A DNA stretch of 64,000 bases from Pseudomonas sivasensis. Lineage in GTDB: Bacteria > Pseudomonadota > Gammaproteobacteria > Pseudomonadales > Pseudomonadaceae. A program made the translations under genes and the position numbers. This document shows, piece after piece, positions 8,477 through 17,483 of the stretch. The DNA lies in NCBI RefSeq assembly GCF_013778505.1, contig NZ_JAAOWU010000007.1:1-64000 (forward strand). The letters run 5' to 3'. Numbering within the stretch: the first letter of the stretch is position 1; each line of letters begins with the position of its first letter. Under the pieces are notes generated by a model. That model searched no databases, had not been told where the DNA came from, and saw nothing but the letters and a program-made list of their open reading frames with translations.

Positions 8477-9378
8477 CGCGCCCATTTCTCCATGGCGAAA
8501 TCGACAAAGGCGCGCAGCTTTGGCAGGCGATAGCGGTCCTGGCCATACAGCAAGTGCATGGGACGGCTGGGCAGTTGGTAAGTGGTCAGCAACGCCACCA
8601 GCTTGCCGCTCTGCAGGTCGGGCTGTACCAGGGCGTCGGGCAGCATGACGATGCCCATGCCTTGCACTGCCGCCTGGCGCAGGGCTTGGGAGCTGTTGAT
8701 GGTCAGCGAACCGGACACCGGGATTTCCACTTCGCCCTCTGCGCCGGTCATGCGCCAGAGCTTGTCGGCATTGCGCCAGTCGTCGGTGGATGGGTAGGCG
8801 AAGGCCAGGCAGTCGTGGTGCTGCAGGTCTACAGGCATCTGTGGCGTGCCACGCCGTTCCAGGTATTGCGGTGAGGCGCACAGGGTGATGGTGTAGTCCT
8901 GCATGGGGCGGGCGATCAGGCTCGACGGCTCCAGTTCGCCCAGGCGGATCGCCACGTCAAAGCCGCTGTCGACCATGTCCATACGCTGATTGCTGAGCAC
9001 CACGTACAGTTTGATCAGCGGGTAGCGTTGCGAGAATTCGCTCAAGGCCGGCGCCAGGCGTTCGGTGCCGAAGGCGGGTGGCGCGGTGATGCGCAGGGTG
9101 CCTTTGGGAACGTCACTGTGGGCCTGTTCTGCCAATTGTTCGGAGTCGGCGACCAGTCCCAGCACTTCCAGGCAGCGCTGGTAATACTGGCCACCGAATT
9201 CCGTCAGGCTCTGCTTGCGCGTGGTGCGCTTGAGCAGGCTGACGCCCAGGCGTTGCTCCAAGGCGCGCAAATGGTTACCGACCATGGTGGTCGACATCCC
9301 ACAGGCCTGTGCCGCAGCGGTCATGCTGCCGGTCTCCACCACTTTCACGTACACCGACATTGCCTGGAACAGGTCCAT
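8473..9378 (-). CDS. LysR-family transcriptional regulator
   Basis: A 301-residue LysR regulator: winged HTH at residues ~1-60 (VETGSMTAAAQACGMSTTMV...LRALEQRLGVSLLKRT), then a two-lobed periplasmic-binding-like effector domain (~90-295). The subgroup resembles CrgA/DmlR-type regulators acting on metabolic genes. ATG 9378 follows AGGGA; an eight-residue longer frame is less likely. It is divergent from the aminotransferase gene at 9475, with 96 bases between the starts, the classic layout for a LysR protein and its target. The inducer is unknown. Confidence 0.88.
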   Translation of the reverse strand: MDLFQAMSVYVKVVETGSMTAAAQACGMSTTMVGNHLRALEQRLGVSLLKRTTRKQSLTEFGGQYYQRCLEVLGLVADSEQLAEQAHSDVPKGTLRITAPPAFGTERLAPALSEFSQRYPLIKLYVVLSNQRMDMVDSGFDVAIRLGELEPSSLIARPMQDYTITLCASPQYLERRGTPQMPVDLQHHDCLAFAYPSTDDWRNADKLWRMTGAEGEVEIPVSGSLTINSSQALRQAAVQGMGIVMLPDALVQPDLQSGKLVALLTTYQLPSRPMHLLYGQDRYRLPKLRAFVDFAMEKWAR

Positions 9379-9474
9379 TATCAATCCCTGATTTAAAGTC
9401 ATTGCAGGAAAGCACAGTTTATCCAGCTGAGGTGGCTAACGATACTTCCATCACCACAACCGGAGCCTGCCACC

Positions 9475-10653
9475 ATGACCGCCGCCTGCCTGATGACCAC
9501 CTACCAACCCTTGGCCTTGAGTTTTACCCGTGGCCTGGGCACACTCCTATGGGATCAGCAGGGCCGTGAATACCTGGACGCGGTAGCGGGTGTGGCGGTG
9601 ACCAATGTCGGCCACTCCCACCCGAAACTGGTGACGGCTATCAGCGAGCAAGCTGGCCTGTTGCTGCATACCTCCAACCTCTACAGCATTGATTGGCAGC
9701 AACGGCTGGCCCAGCGCTTGACGCAACTGTCCGGCCTGGACCGCGTTTTTTTCAACAACTCCGGCGCCGAAGCCAACGAGACCGCGCTGAAACTGGCGCG
9801 GTTGCATGGTTGGAAAAAAGGCATCGAAGAGCCGTTGGTGGTGGTCATGGAGAATGCCTTCCACGGCCGCACGCTTGGCACCATGGCCGCCAGTGATGGG
9901 CCGTCGGTGCGCCTTGGTTTTCAGCGCTTGCCGGGGGATTTTCTCAAGGTCCGGTTTGGTGATCTGGCGGCCATCGAAGCACTCACCAAAACGTTTGGTA
10001 CGCGGATCGCGGCGGTCTTGCTGGAGCCGATCCAGGGCGAAAGCGGCGTGCTGCCGGCGCCGCCGGGTTACCTGCAAGCGCTGCGCGATCACTGCACGCG
10101 CCACGGTTGGCTGATGATGCTGGATGAAATCCAGACCGGCATCGGTCGTACCGGCGCCTGGTTTGCTTTCCAGCATGAAGGCATCCTGCCGGACGTGATG
10201 ACCTTGGCCAAAGGCCTGGGCAACGGTGTGCCCATCGGCGCCTGCCTTGCAAGGGCGGGGGTGGCCCAGTTATTCACGCCGGGCAGCCACGGCAGCACTT
10301 TCGGCGGCAACCCTCTGGCGTGTCGGGTGGGCTGCACCGTGTTGGACATTATCGAAGAGCAAGGCCTGTTGCAGAACGCTGCGCAGCAGGGCGAGCGCTT
10401 GCTGGCGCGGTTGCGGATGGAATTGGACGAACACCCGCAGGTAATGGCGATTCGCGGGCAAGGCTTGATGATCGGCATCGAGCTGACCAGCCCTTACCGC
10501 GAACTGGCCCAGCGCGCTGCCCAGGAGCATGGGCTACTGATCAATGTGACGCGGGGTAAGGTCATTCGCCTGTTGCCGCCGTTGACCCTGGATGCCAAGG
10601 AGGTCGAAATGATCGTGCGAGCCATCACCCGTTTATTGGATCAGGCCCATTGA
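9475..10653 (+). CDS. Class III PLP aminotransferase (acetylornithine aminotransferase family)
   Basis: A 392-residue fold-type I aminotransferase close to ArgD/AstC. Visible features: [16 protein letters not shown] for phosphate binding, the acidic switch [15 protein letters not shown] with the cofactor Asp near residue 217, and the PLP-binding lysine in TLAKGLGNG at Lys246. It may transaminate N-acetylornithine or another omega-amino acid; the main argD is probably elsewhere because this copy stands with its own LysR gene rather than in an arginine operon. ATG 9475 follows GGAG. The 3' end overlaps the convergent punR gene by 29 bases. Confidence 0.87.
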   Translation: MTAACLMTTYQPLALSFTRGLGTLLWDQQGREYLDAVAGVAVTNVGHSHPKLVTAISEQAGLLLHTSNLYSIDWQQRLAQRLTQLSGLDRVFFNNSGAEANETALKLARLHGWKKGIEEPLVVVMENAFHGRTLGTMAASDGPSVRLGFQRLPGDFLKVRFGDLAAIEALTKTFGTRIAAVLLEPIQGESGVLPAPPGYLQALRDHCTRHGWLMMLDEIQTGIGRTGAWFAFQHEGILPDVMTLAKGLGNGVPIGACLARAGVAQLFTPGSHGSTFGGNPLACRVGCTVLDIIEEQGLLQNAAQQGERLLARLRMELDEHPQVMAIRGQGLMIGIELTSPYRELAQRAAQEHGLLINVTRGKVIRLLPPLTLDAKEVEMIVRAITRLLDQAH

Positions 10654-11548
10654 GCCATTCCTGGTTCATTGTCTCTTTATCCCCCAGATACTCCAGCAAC
10701 CACGCCATGGCCGGGGACAGCTTGTTCTGTGCCCAGGCCACGCACGACGGGCTGGCGGGGAAGGGCCGGGTCAATTGCAGCGCCACCAGTTCACCGCGTT
10801 CGATCCACGGCAACACCTGATGCGCTGGCGCCATGCCGACGCACAGACCATCACGCAGGCAATCGATGGCGGACGCCCAGTTCGGCACCACCAGCCGACG
10901 TTGGTTATCCAGCGTCCAGGTGTCGCGCTTGGGGAGGTTGCGTGAAGTGTCGGTCATGCACAGTGATGCGAACGGGCGCAGTTGGTCATCGCTGAGCAGC
11001 CCTTGCACCGCCGCCAGTGGATGCTTGGCGCTGACCACACACAACCAGTTCAACAACCCCATGTCGCGAAAGGTGAAGTGACTGGCCACCGGCACCGCGC
11101 TGGTGGCGCCGATCACAATGTCGGTGCGCTCATCGGCCAGGGCGTCCCACACGCCGTTGTACACCTCGTATTCCAGCAACAATTCCACCTCGGGGAACTG
11201 TCGATAGAAATCCAGCACCAACTGCCGGCAACGCTGGGGTTTGACGATGGAGTCCACGGCCACCTTCAACTGACCGCTCCAACCGTTCGCCACTTGCTGA
11301 CACAGACGCCGCGTGCCGAGCATTTTTTTCATCACGCCTCGGGCTTCGTCTATAAATAGACGGCCCGCCGGGGTCAGCTCTACGTCGCGATGGCGCCGCA
11401 CAAACAGTGGCACTGCCAACCATTCTTCCAGTTGACGCACCGTGTAGCTGATGGCCGACGGCACGCGGTGCAATTCCTGGGCGGCAGCGCTGAAACTGCC
11501 ATGGCGTGCCACCGCATCGACTACATCCAGGGAGTATTCAGACCACAT
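10625..11548 (-). CDS. punR: LysR-family activator PunR
   Basis: A 307-residue LysR protein whose start [20 protein letters not shown] and long stretch [20 protein letters not shown] match E. coli PunR (YdhB), activator of the purine-nucleoside transporter gene punC. The same divergent punR/punC arrangement is kept here. The HTH is at ~1-60, with the effector-binding domain after ~90. ATG 11548 was chosen by this match and by the AAGGC upstream; an upstream ATG five codons earlier also exists. In E. coli it responds to purine nucleosides; that is carried over by homology. Confidence 0.88.
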   Translation of the reverse strand: MWSEYSLDVVDAVARHGSFSAAAQELHRVPSAISYTVRQLEEWLAVPLFVRRHRDVELTPAGRLFIDEARGVMKKMLGTRRLCQQVANGWSGQLKVAVDSIVKPQRCRQLVLDFYRQFPEVELLLEYEVYNGVWDALADERTDIVIGATSAVPVASHFTFRDMGLLNWLCVVSAKHPLAAVQGLLSDDQLRPFASLCMTDTSRNLPKRDTWTLDNQRRLVVPNWASAIDCLRDGLCVGMAPAHQVLPWIERGELVALQLTRPFPASPSCVAWAQNKLSPAMAWLLEYLGDKETMNQEWLNGPDPING

Positions 11549-11670
11549 GGTGACTGCCTTCAAAATTATTGATAAGAGTGTCCAATTATTATCGCTTCAC
11601 ACAAAATCTGTCAGCCTCATAATGGCCGCCAGTCAGCAAATAGTTTGATGGCAAGATCTACAAGGCTTCA
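11549..11670. promoter_or_regulatory. punR-punC divergent control region
   Basis: 122 AT-rich bases between the two starts. The repeated AATTATT (AATTATTGATAAG at about 11567 and CAATTATTATCG at about 11582) could form part of a LysR site controlling both genes. This is an inference from position; no defined operator was recognised. Confidence 0.4.
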
Positions 11671-12849
11671 ATGAAAAATTCTTTTGGTTTTACCTGGTAC
11701 CTGGCGGGGCTGAGCATGCTCGGTTATCTGGCCATGGATATGTACTTGCCGGCGTTCGGCGCCATGGGCGAGCAGTTGCAGATTGGCGCTGGCGCGGTGG
11801 GGGCCAGCTTGAGTATTTTCCTCGCCGGCTTTGCGCTGGGGCAGTTGCTGTGGGGCCCGTTGTCCGATCGCCTGGGGCGCAAGCCGATCTTGCTCGCAGG
11901 CTTGAGTCTGTTTGTGCTGGGCTGCGCCGGAATGTTCTGGGTCGAGACCGCGTCTCAACTGCTGGCCTTGCGCTTTATGCAGGCCATTGGCGTGTGCTCC
12001 GCTGCTGTGAGCTGGCAGGCGCTGGTCATCGATCGCTACCCGGCCAACAAGGCTCACCGGGTGTTCGCCAGCATCATGCCGCTGATGTCGCTGTCGCCTG
12101 CCCTGGCGCCGCTGTTGGGCGCGATGGTGCTGAACCACTTCGGTTGGCAGGCGATCTTTGGGGTCTTGCTGGGCGTATCACTGCTGTTGCTGCTGCCGAC
12201 CTTGTTCCTGCGCAGCGTGCCGAAACGGCAGATAGAAACTCCGACACGCCTCGGTTATGGGCAGTTGCTCACTTCCCGGGTGTTCACCGGCAACGTGATG
12301 ATCTTCGCTGCCTGCTCCGCCAGTTTCTTTGCCTGGCTGACGGCTTCGCCGTTCATCCTTGGCGACATGGGCTACAGCCCGAATGACATCGGCCTGAGTT
12401 ACGTGTTGCCGACACTGGCGTTTCTGGTGGGCGGCTACAGCTGCCGCAGCGCCTTGCAGCGTTTCCAGGGCAAGACGTTGTTGCCTTGGTTACTGGCGGC
12501 CTACTGCATCAGCATGGTGGCGCTGTATCTGGTTGCGACCATGACCGTGCCGACCCTCACCACCTTGCTGATTCCGTTCTGTCTGATGGCGTTGGTCAAC
12601 GGTGCGAGTTATCCGATCGTGGTGGCGAATGCACTGATGCCGTTTGCGGAAAATTCCGGCAAGGCGGCCGCGTTGCAAAACACCTTGCAACTGGGCCTGT
12701 GTTTTCTCAGCAGCCTGCTGGTGTCTTCGATGATCGACCAACCGCTGCTGATCACCGTGATCGTGATGCTGGCGACCGCGCCACTTGCGGTGTTGGGCTA
12801 CTGGCTGGCGCGGCCGAAGCACACGGCTTCGAAGCTGTCGCGCGTTTAG
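11671..12849 (+). CDS. punC: Purine nucleoside transporter PunC (MFS)
   Basis: A 392-residue 12-helix major facilitator of the Bcr/CflA drug-transport branch. The start [17 protein letters not shown] and the MFS loop [11 protein letters not shown] between helices 2 and 3 match E. coli PunC (YdhC), which imports purine nucleosides such as adenosine across the inner membrane. Placement divergent from punR supports the assignment over a generic drug efflux role. ATG 11671 follows CAAGG. A REP element rather than a classic terminator follows. Confidence 0.85.
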   Translation: MKNSFGFTWYLAGLSMLGYLAMDMYLPAFGAMGEQLQIGAGAVGASLSIFLAGFALGQLLWGPLSDRLGRKPILLAGLSLFVLGCAGMFWVETASQLLALRFMQAIGVCSAAVSWQALVIDRYPANKAHRVFASIMPLMSLSPALAPLLGAMVLNHFGWQAIFGVLLGVSLLLLLPTLFLRSVPKRQIETPTRLGYGQLLTSRVFTGNVMIFAACSASFFAWLTASPFILGDMGYSPNDIGLSYVLPTLAFLVGGYSCRSALQRFQGKTLLPWLLAAYCISMVALYLVATMTVPTLTTLLIPFCLMALVNGASYPIVVANALMPFAENSGKAAALQNTLQLGLCFLSSLLVSSMIDQPLLITVIVMLATAPLAVLGYWLARPKHTASKLSRV

Positions 12850-12866
12850 GCTGACAGTGCGGTCAT

Positions 12867-12896
12867 TGTGAGAGGGGGCAAGCCCCTCCCACATTT
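12867..12896. repeat. Single REP element after punC
   Basis: GGGGGCAAGCCCCTCCCACA is one arm of the fluorescens-group REP sequence seen in paired form elsewhere in this window (15411, 24641, 28753, 62841). It lies between the convergent punC and tsx-like genes. Confidence 0.75.
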
Positions 12897-12916
12897 TGAC
12901 TCGGCTGGGTGAGTGG

Positions 12917-13750
12917 CTAAAACGTGATCTCCATATTCACCGTCGGTGTTGACGTGCGGCTACCCCGGCCGCCGTCCACACCGAATTTGTTGTGCCAGTA
13001 CTCGTAACCCACCCCGAGGTACAGGTTCGGCTTTACGCTCTTACCCGGTCGTACCGCCACCATCAACGCGGTGCGCATCAAGGCTTCCGGCGCAGTGTCA
13101 CGGCCATGGTAGTCCTCGCCTTTTTCCCCGACGTAATTGATAAAACCCTGGAATTTTGCCGCGTGGTTGGCGATTTCGAATGGGCGCATCCAAGTCAGGT
13201 TAAGCATGTAGGTGTCGTCGAAGGTGTGGTTCGACTCCTGCGCGCCGGGGATGCCGGTGTGATTCTTTTCCTTGTAGTACATCAGGCTCAGGTCCAGCAC
13301 GCCCACGGTGTTGAACTTCAAGGTCGGGCCGAGCACCAGCGCACGCTTTTTGGCCGAGGCGAAGTTGTTGTTGCGGTTGGCATCAAAGCCCAAGGTCAGC
13401 GCGTAATCCTTGATCAGCCCGGTGCCCAGCGGCACATCAAATACGCGTGAGGCGTACAGCTGATGCCGATACACGGCGTACACCTCGCTGCCACCGTGAT
13501 CAGTGCCCTTGCGCGGGTCGCGGCTGTCGGACAGGAACACGTCCAGGTTCAGGAAATTGCTGCCGTACTGGTAGCCGCTGGCGTGGGTGAAGCTGTAGAT
13601 GCGCTTGCTGAATTCATCGGGGTTGTTCGGGTTGGTGAACTGCTGGCCGTAGCGAAAGCCTGCGCTGTTGTTCATCCATTCCACCGCGACAGCCTCCCCG
13701 CCGCCGAGAAGGGTGAGTGCAACGGTGGCGCCCTGTAATACCTTTTTCAT
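12917..13750 (-). CDS. Tsx/OmpK-family outer-membrane nucleoside channel
   Basis: A 277-residue beta-barrel protein. It has a signal peptide (MKKVLQGATVALTLLGG...VAVE), many alternating aromatic strands (GFRYGQQFTNP, YSFTHASGYQYGSNFLNLD, ALTLGFDANRNNNFASAKK) and a terminal Phe (NMEITF), the outer-membrane assembly signal. These strands resemble the Tsx/OmpK nucleoside-specific porins. ATG 13750 follows AGGACC; the frame upstream of it lacks support. It is divergent from a purine permease and next to punC, suggesting it feeds nucleosides or nucleobases to the inner-membrane transporters. Confidence 0.82.
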   Translation of the reverse strand: MKKVLQGATVALTLLGGGEAVAVEWMNNSAGFRYGQQFTNPNNPDEFSKRIYSFTHASGYQYGSNFLNLDVFLSDSRDPRKGTDHGGSEVYAVYRHQLYASRVFDVPLGTGLIKDYALTLGFDANRNNNFASAKKRALVLGPTLKFNTVGVLDLSLMYYKEKNHTGIPGAQESNHTFDDTYMLNLTWMRPFEIANHAAKFQGFINYVGEKGEDYHGRDTAPEALMRTALMVAVRPGKSVKPNLYLGVGYEYWHNKFGVDGGRGSRTSTPTVNMEITF

Positions 13751-13830
13751 GGTCCTGGTCCTTTGGCGTTCTGGCTCATCACGGCCGGATTGTTTTTGTA
13801 ACGCCGGCGGAGGGTATCTTGTTCGATTGA

Positions 13831-13840
13831 TTGTATACAA
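13831..13840. promoter_or_regulatory. Palindrome TTGTATACAA in the tsx-like / permease divergent region
   Basis: A perfect 10-base palindrome between the two divergent starts (13750 and 13908), followed about 28 bases on by a half-similar TTGCATACAGT. TTGTATACAA-like sites are typical of FadR-subfamily GntR repressors. No such regulator is adjacent, so the factor is unknown; the regulatory role is inferred from symmetry and position. Confidence 0.45.
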
Positions 13841-13907
13841 CTCTATGGACATCTAGTCCTAACATTGCATACAGTGGCCGCACAACAAAAACAGAGAACC
13901 CCTCACC

Positions 13908-15410
13908 ATGACTATCCCGAAGGCGTCACCGCAGCGGCCAGAAGATGAGAATCTCGGCGTCGCCGCCAACATGGCTTACGGCCTGCAGCATGTGCTCACC
14001 ATGTACGGCGGCATCGTCGCGGTACCGTTGATCGTCGGTCAGGCGGCCGGGTTGTCACCGGCAGATATTGGTCTGCTGATCGCCGCGTCGCTGTTCGCTG
14101 GTGGCTTGGCCACCCTGTTGCAAACCCTTGGCCTGCCGTTCTTTGGCTGTCAGTTGCCGCTGGTGCAGGGCGTGTCATTTGCCGGTGTGGCAACCATGGT
14201 GGCGATTGTCGGCAGCGACGGCGCTGGCGGGGTGCCGGCGATTCTTGGGGCGGTGATGGCCGCGTCGTTTATCGGGCTACTGATCACGCCCGTGTTCTCG
14301 CGGATTACCAAGTTCTTCCCGCCGTTGGTGACTGGCATCGTGATCACCACCATCGGCCTGACGCTGATGCCCGTGGCGGCGCGCTGGGCCATGGGCGGTA
14401 ACAACCGCGCTGCAGATTTCGGCAGCATGCCCAATATCGGCCTGGCGGCGTTGACCTTGGTATTGGTGCTGCTATTGAGCAAGATTGGCAGCGCAACCAT
14501 CTCGCGCCTGTCGATCCTGCTGGCGATGGTCATCGGCACGGTGATTGCGGTGTTCCTCGGCATGGCGGACTTTTCCGGCGTGACCCAGGGCCCGATGTTT
14601 GGTTTCCCTACGCCCTTCCATTTCGGCATGCCGACCTTCCACATCGCGGCAATCATTTCCATGTGCATCGTGGTGATGGTGACCCTGGTGGAAACCTCGG
14701 CCGACATCTTGGCCGTGGGCGAAATCATCGACACCAAAGTCGACTCTAAACGCCTCGGTAATGGCCTGCGCGCCGACATGCTGTCGAGTATGTTCGCGCC
14801 GATCTTCGGTTCGTTCACCCAGAGTGCGTTCGCCCAGAACGTCGGCCTGGTGGCGGTGACCGGGGTGAAGAGTCGCTTTGTGGTTGCCACCGGTGGCCTG
14901 TTCCTGGTGATCCTTGGCCTGCTGCCATTTATGGGGCGGGTGATCGCCGCGGTGCCCACCTCGGTGCTGGGCGGTGCCGGGATTGTGCTGTTCGGCACCG
15001 TGGCGGCCAGTGGTATTCGCACCCTGTCGAAAGTGGATTACCGCAACAACATGAACCTGATCATCGTCGCCACCTCCATCGGTTTTGGCATGATTCCGAT
15101 TGCAGCGCCGAGTTTCTACGATCAATTCCCTAGCTGGTTTGCGACCATTTTCCACTCGGGCATCAGCTCGTCGGCGATCATGGCGATCTTGTTGAACCTG
15201 GCGTTTAACCACTTCACGGCGGGCAATTCGGATCAGCAGTCGGTGTTCGTGGCGGGGACCGAGCGCAGTTTGTGCTTCCACGACGTCGCGGCGTTGCGGG
15301 ATGGAGATTACTTCAGGGGCGGCAAGTTGTTTGATGCCGAGGGCAAGGAGATTCCGCTGGTAGCGGAGGTGCCCAGGAAAACAGCGCAGCCTGAAACCAC
15401 AGAGGTCTGA
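13908..15410 (+). CDS. NCS2-family xanthine/uric acid permease
   Basis: A 500-residue proton-coupled nucleobase transporter of the NAT/NCS2 family. Key features: conserved Gln27-His28 in helix 1 (YGLQHVLTMYGG), Glu262 in helix 8 (ETSADILAVGE), and the NAT signature QNVGLVAVTGV at 310-320, the pattern of xanthine/urate carriers of the XanQ/UacT/PucJ type. The hydrophilic C-terminal tail after ~470 is typical. ATG 13908 has only a weak AGAGAA site upstream. It is probably co-regulated with the divergent Tsx-like channel. Xanthine versus urate cannot be separated by eye. Confidence 0.88.
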   Translation: MTIPKASPQRPEDENLGVAANMAYGLQHVLTMYGGIVAVPLIVGQAAGLSPADIGLLIAASLFAGGLATLLQTLGLPFFGCQLPLVQGVSFAGVATMVAIVGSDGAGGVPAILGAVMAASFIGLLITPVFSRITKFFPPLVTGIVITTIGLTLMPVAARWAMGGNNRAADFGSMPNIGLAALTLVLVLLLSKIGSATISRLSILLAMVIGTVIAVFLGMADFSGVTQGPMFGFPTPFHFGMPTFHIAAIISMCIVVMVTLVETSADILAVGEIIDTKVDSKRLGNGLRADMLSSMFAPIFGSFTQSAFAQNVGLVAVTGVKSRFVVATGGLFLVILGLLPFMGRVIAAVPTSVLGGAGIVLFGTVAASGIRTLSKVDYRNNMNLIIVATSIGFGMIPIAAPSFYDQFPSWFATIFHSGISSSAIMAILLNLAFNHFTAGNSDQQSVFVAGTERSLCFHDVAALRDGDYFRGGKLFDAEGKEIPLVAEVPRKTAQPETTEV

Positions 15411-15505
15411 AAATGTGGGAGGGGGCTTGCTCCCGATAGCAGGGTGTCAGCCACAGTAGTCGTGACTGACCCAGCGCTATCGGGAGAAAGCCCCCTCCCA
15501 CATTT
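15411..15505. repeat. REPIN (paired inverted REP elements)
   Basis: Arms 15411-15440 and 15476-15505 are inverted copies of about 30 bases with a single mismatch (core GGGAGGGGGCTTGCTCCCG), separated by about 35 bases. It sits between the convergent permease and hydrolase genes and may also act as a terminator. Confidence 0.85.
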
Positions 15506-15510
15506 GGAAC

Positions 15511-16443
15511 TCAACCAGCCTTGCGAACGGGGTGCGGCACTGAACAGGCCTCATCCAAAAACTTCACCACGGTCCCCATGCAGGCCTGGCGTTCTTCTAC
15601 GTGGGGCATGTGGCTGGAGTCTTCGAACAGCGCCCAGCGTACATCCGCGATCTCATCCAGAAACGGCTTGACCACCAGTGGGGTGGCCTCGTCATGTCGG
15701 CCCGAGATCACCAGGGTCGGCACCTTGATCGCCGAGAGGCGGCCAATGGATTTCCAGTCCTTCAGACTGCCGATCACGTGGAACTCAGTCGGGCCGCTCA
15801 TGGCGTGATAAACCGTAGGGTCTGAATCGACCTGGGCGAAAGTGCGCGCCACTTCCTCCGGCCAGGGGTTCACGCGGCATACGTGCTGGTCATAGAACAC
15901 CCGCGAGGCGGCGAGGTATTCCGGGTCTTGATAGGTGCCAGCGGCTTCGTGCTTGAGCAGGGTTTCGTGCACGCCTTCCGGCAGCAATTGGCGCAGGCGA
16001 TTGGCCTCGCTGACCCAGGTGCGCATGCAGGTCGGGGAGTTGGCCGGGATGAACGCGCGCAAACCCTTGGGTTGCAAGATTGCATGTTCACTGCCGAGCA
16101 TGCCGCCCCAGGACTGGCCGAGGATCGCGTAGTTGTCGCTGATCTGCAGGTGATCCAGCAGGTTATCCAGTTCTTTGAGGAACAAGTCGACGGTCCAGAA
16201 GGACGGATCTTTCTCAGGCAAATGCGTGGAGCGGCCATTGCCCAGTTGGTCGTAGTGGATGACCGCGTGGCCGCTGGCTGCGACGTCCTTGAAGGCGTCG
16301 ACATAATCATGGGTACAGCCGGGGCCGCCGTGGATGACGACCAGTGGTGTACGGCCGCTGGACAGGTCGCCAGTGACGCGATACCAGGTTTGGTAGGCGC
16401 CAAAGGCCGCATACCCTTCGCGGATTTTTTCGATGAATTCCAT
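15511..16443 (-). CDS. Proline iminopeptidase-like alpha/beta hydrolase (first copy)
   Basis: A 310-residue S33-family hydrolase, typically releasing N-terminal proline from peptides or cleaving related amides. Oxyanion motif HGGPG (38-42), nucleophile elbow GQSWGG with Ser111, catalytic Asp251 (SGRHDEAT) and His278 (SSHMPH) form a complete triad. There is no signal peptide, so it is cytoplasmic. ATG 16443 follows AGGG. It lies next to the LuxR solo gene; a lux-box-like repeat at 16504-16523 and a TATCGT at 16477-16482 precede it, so it is probably activated by that regulator. Confidence 0.88.
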   Translation of the reverse strand: MEFIEKIREGYAAFGAYQTWYRVTGDLSSGRTPLVVIHGGPGCTHDYVDAFKDVAASGHAVIHYDQLGNGRSTHLPEKDPSFWTVDLFLKELDNLLDHLQISDNYAILGQSWGGMLGSEHAILQPKGLRAFIPANSPTCMRTWVSEANRLRQLLPEGVHETLLKHEAAGTYQDPEYLAASRVFYDQHVCRVNPWPEEVARTFAQVDSDPTVYHAMSGPTEFHVIGSLKDWKSIGRLSAIKVPTLVISGRHDEATPLVVKPFLDEIADVRWALFEDSSHMPHVEERQACMGTVVKFLDEACSVPHPVRKAG

Positions 16444-16476
16444 TTCGTACCCTGCTCTGAAAAAAGGCTCAGGGAC

Positions 16477-16523
16477 ACGATAGTCTGCGCGCGAAATTTA
16501 GGTAACTAGCAAAACAGCTAGGT
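16477..16523 (-). promoter_or_regulatory. Lux-box-like site and promoter of the first hydrolase
   Basis: On the minus strand ACCTAGCTGTTTTGCTAGTT (16523-16504), an imperfect inverted repeat of 20 bases, is followed after 21 bases by TATCGT (16482-16477). Spacing fits LuxR class II activation with the box overlapping the -35 region. It shares 12 of 20 positions with the site at 17381-17400. Confidence 0.6.
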
Positions 16524-16535
16524 TTTGCCGATGGA

Positions 16536-17300
16536 TCAGTCTTCCAGCAGGCGGTAATGGGTAGCCCGAACCACCGCCTGGACTCGGTTTTTGGCGCCCA
16601 GCTTGTGCATCGCCGAAGCCAGGTGCAGCGTGACCACCGCCAGCGAACGGCTCAACTGCGTGGCGATTTCAGCAGCGGTCAGGCCTTCGGCGGCCCATTT
16701 CAGGCACTCGCGTTCGCGTTTGGTCAGGTGAATATGGGGGTAGGTGCGCAGTTCCTTGCTGAACAGCGGGTAGGCTGCTTCCTGCAACGCATGGGAAATC
16801 ACACTGAAATCCGACAAAGTTTGCTGCGCGTCCTGCAACACCGTGTGCGCGCTACCGATACGCAGGCCGGTCAGCGAAGCAAAGCCACCACGGGGCAGGT
16901 GGATCGGTACGCTGACGCCGCAGGTCAGCTGCTGGTCATGCAGGTAGGATGAAACCGGCGCGTGGCACGGATCGATGATTTTTTGCAGTGGGGTGTCGGC
17001 CTTGGCTTCGTAGGACCATACGAACGGCGATACCGTGCTCAGGGCCAGGTGTTGCACCGGATCGATCTGGTAAAACCCTTTACTGCACCATAATGCGTGC
17101 CAGTCGGGTGGCGTATTGCGCAGTTCCAGCACCGAGGGGGTGATCAAAGCGCCGTCCTGGTCGATCGGCACGGGGGAGTAGTCGTACACCAGCGCATCGA
17201 AGCCTAACTGTTGAGCGAGGATAAACGCGTTGTCCATCTGCTCATCCAGGCTCCTGCCCGGCATCAGACGATTGTTGAAGGCAGTCAGCTTGGTCAGCAT
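16536..17300 (-). CDS. pipR: PipR-type LuxR solo regulator
   Basis: A 254-residue LuxR-family protein without a LuxI partner: N-terminal ligand domain (~20-170) and C-terminal GerE HTH (~190-250, HLTKRERECLKWAAEGLTAA). In the ligand pocket, by hand alignment to TraR, Trp67 is at W57, Trp71 at Y61 (Tyr replaced by Trp), Asp80-Pro81 at D70-P71, Trp95 at W85 and Gly128 at G113. Tyr-to-Trp change marks plant-associated solos, which sense plant-derived amides rather than acyl-homoserine lactones; the W57 position keeps Trp here. Location between two iminopeptidase genes and before a peptide ABC transporter matches the PipR locus known in Populus endophytes. ATG 17300 was chosen for its ideal GGGAG; starts at 17321 and 17354 are possible. 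Confidence 0.85.
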   Translation of the reverse strand: MLTKLTAFNNRLMPGRSLDEQMDNAFILAQQLGFDALVYDYSPVPIDQDGALITPSVLELRNTPPDWHALWCSKGFYQIDPVQHLALSTVSPFVWSYEAKADTPLQKIIDPCHAPVSSYLHDQQLTCGVSVPIHLPRGGFASLTGLRIGSAHTVLQDAQQTLSDFSVISHALQEAAYPLFSKELRTYPHIHLTKRERECLKWAAEGLTAAEIATQLSRSLAVVTLHLASAMHKLGAKNRVQAVVRATHYRLLED

Positions 17301-17380
17301 CCGTTCTGCTCCCGAATTCATTTGAATCTCGACATGCGGCAAGTAGAATGCCACGCCCCGGCGAAGGACTGCCAGGCCAA

Positions 17381-17428
17381 ACCTATAAGAACTACTAGGT
17401 TATGGACGCGCGGCATCCTCGGTAGTGT
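17381..17428 (+). promoter_or_regulatory. Lux-box-like site and promoter of the second hydrolase/ABC operon
   Basis: ACCTATAAGAACTACTAGGT (17381-17400) is a 20-base imperfect inverted repeat (7 of 10 pairs), followed after 22 bases by TAGTGT (17423-17428) as a possible -10. It lies 84 bases before the hydrolase ATG and 81 bases before the regulator ATG, so it could serve the regulator gene too. Confidence 0.6.
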
Positions 17429-17483
17429 TGGCCTGACAAGCGGCCGCTACTCGCCAGGCCGATACAACACAAGGAATGTATGC

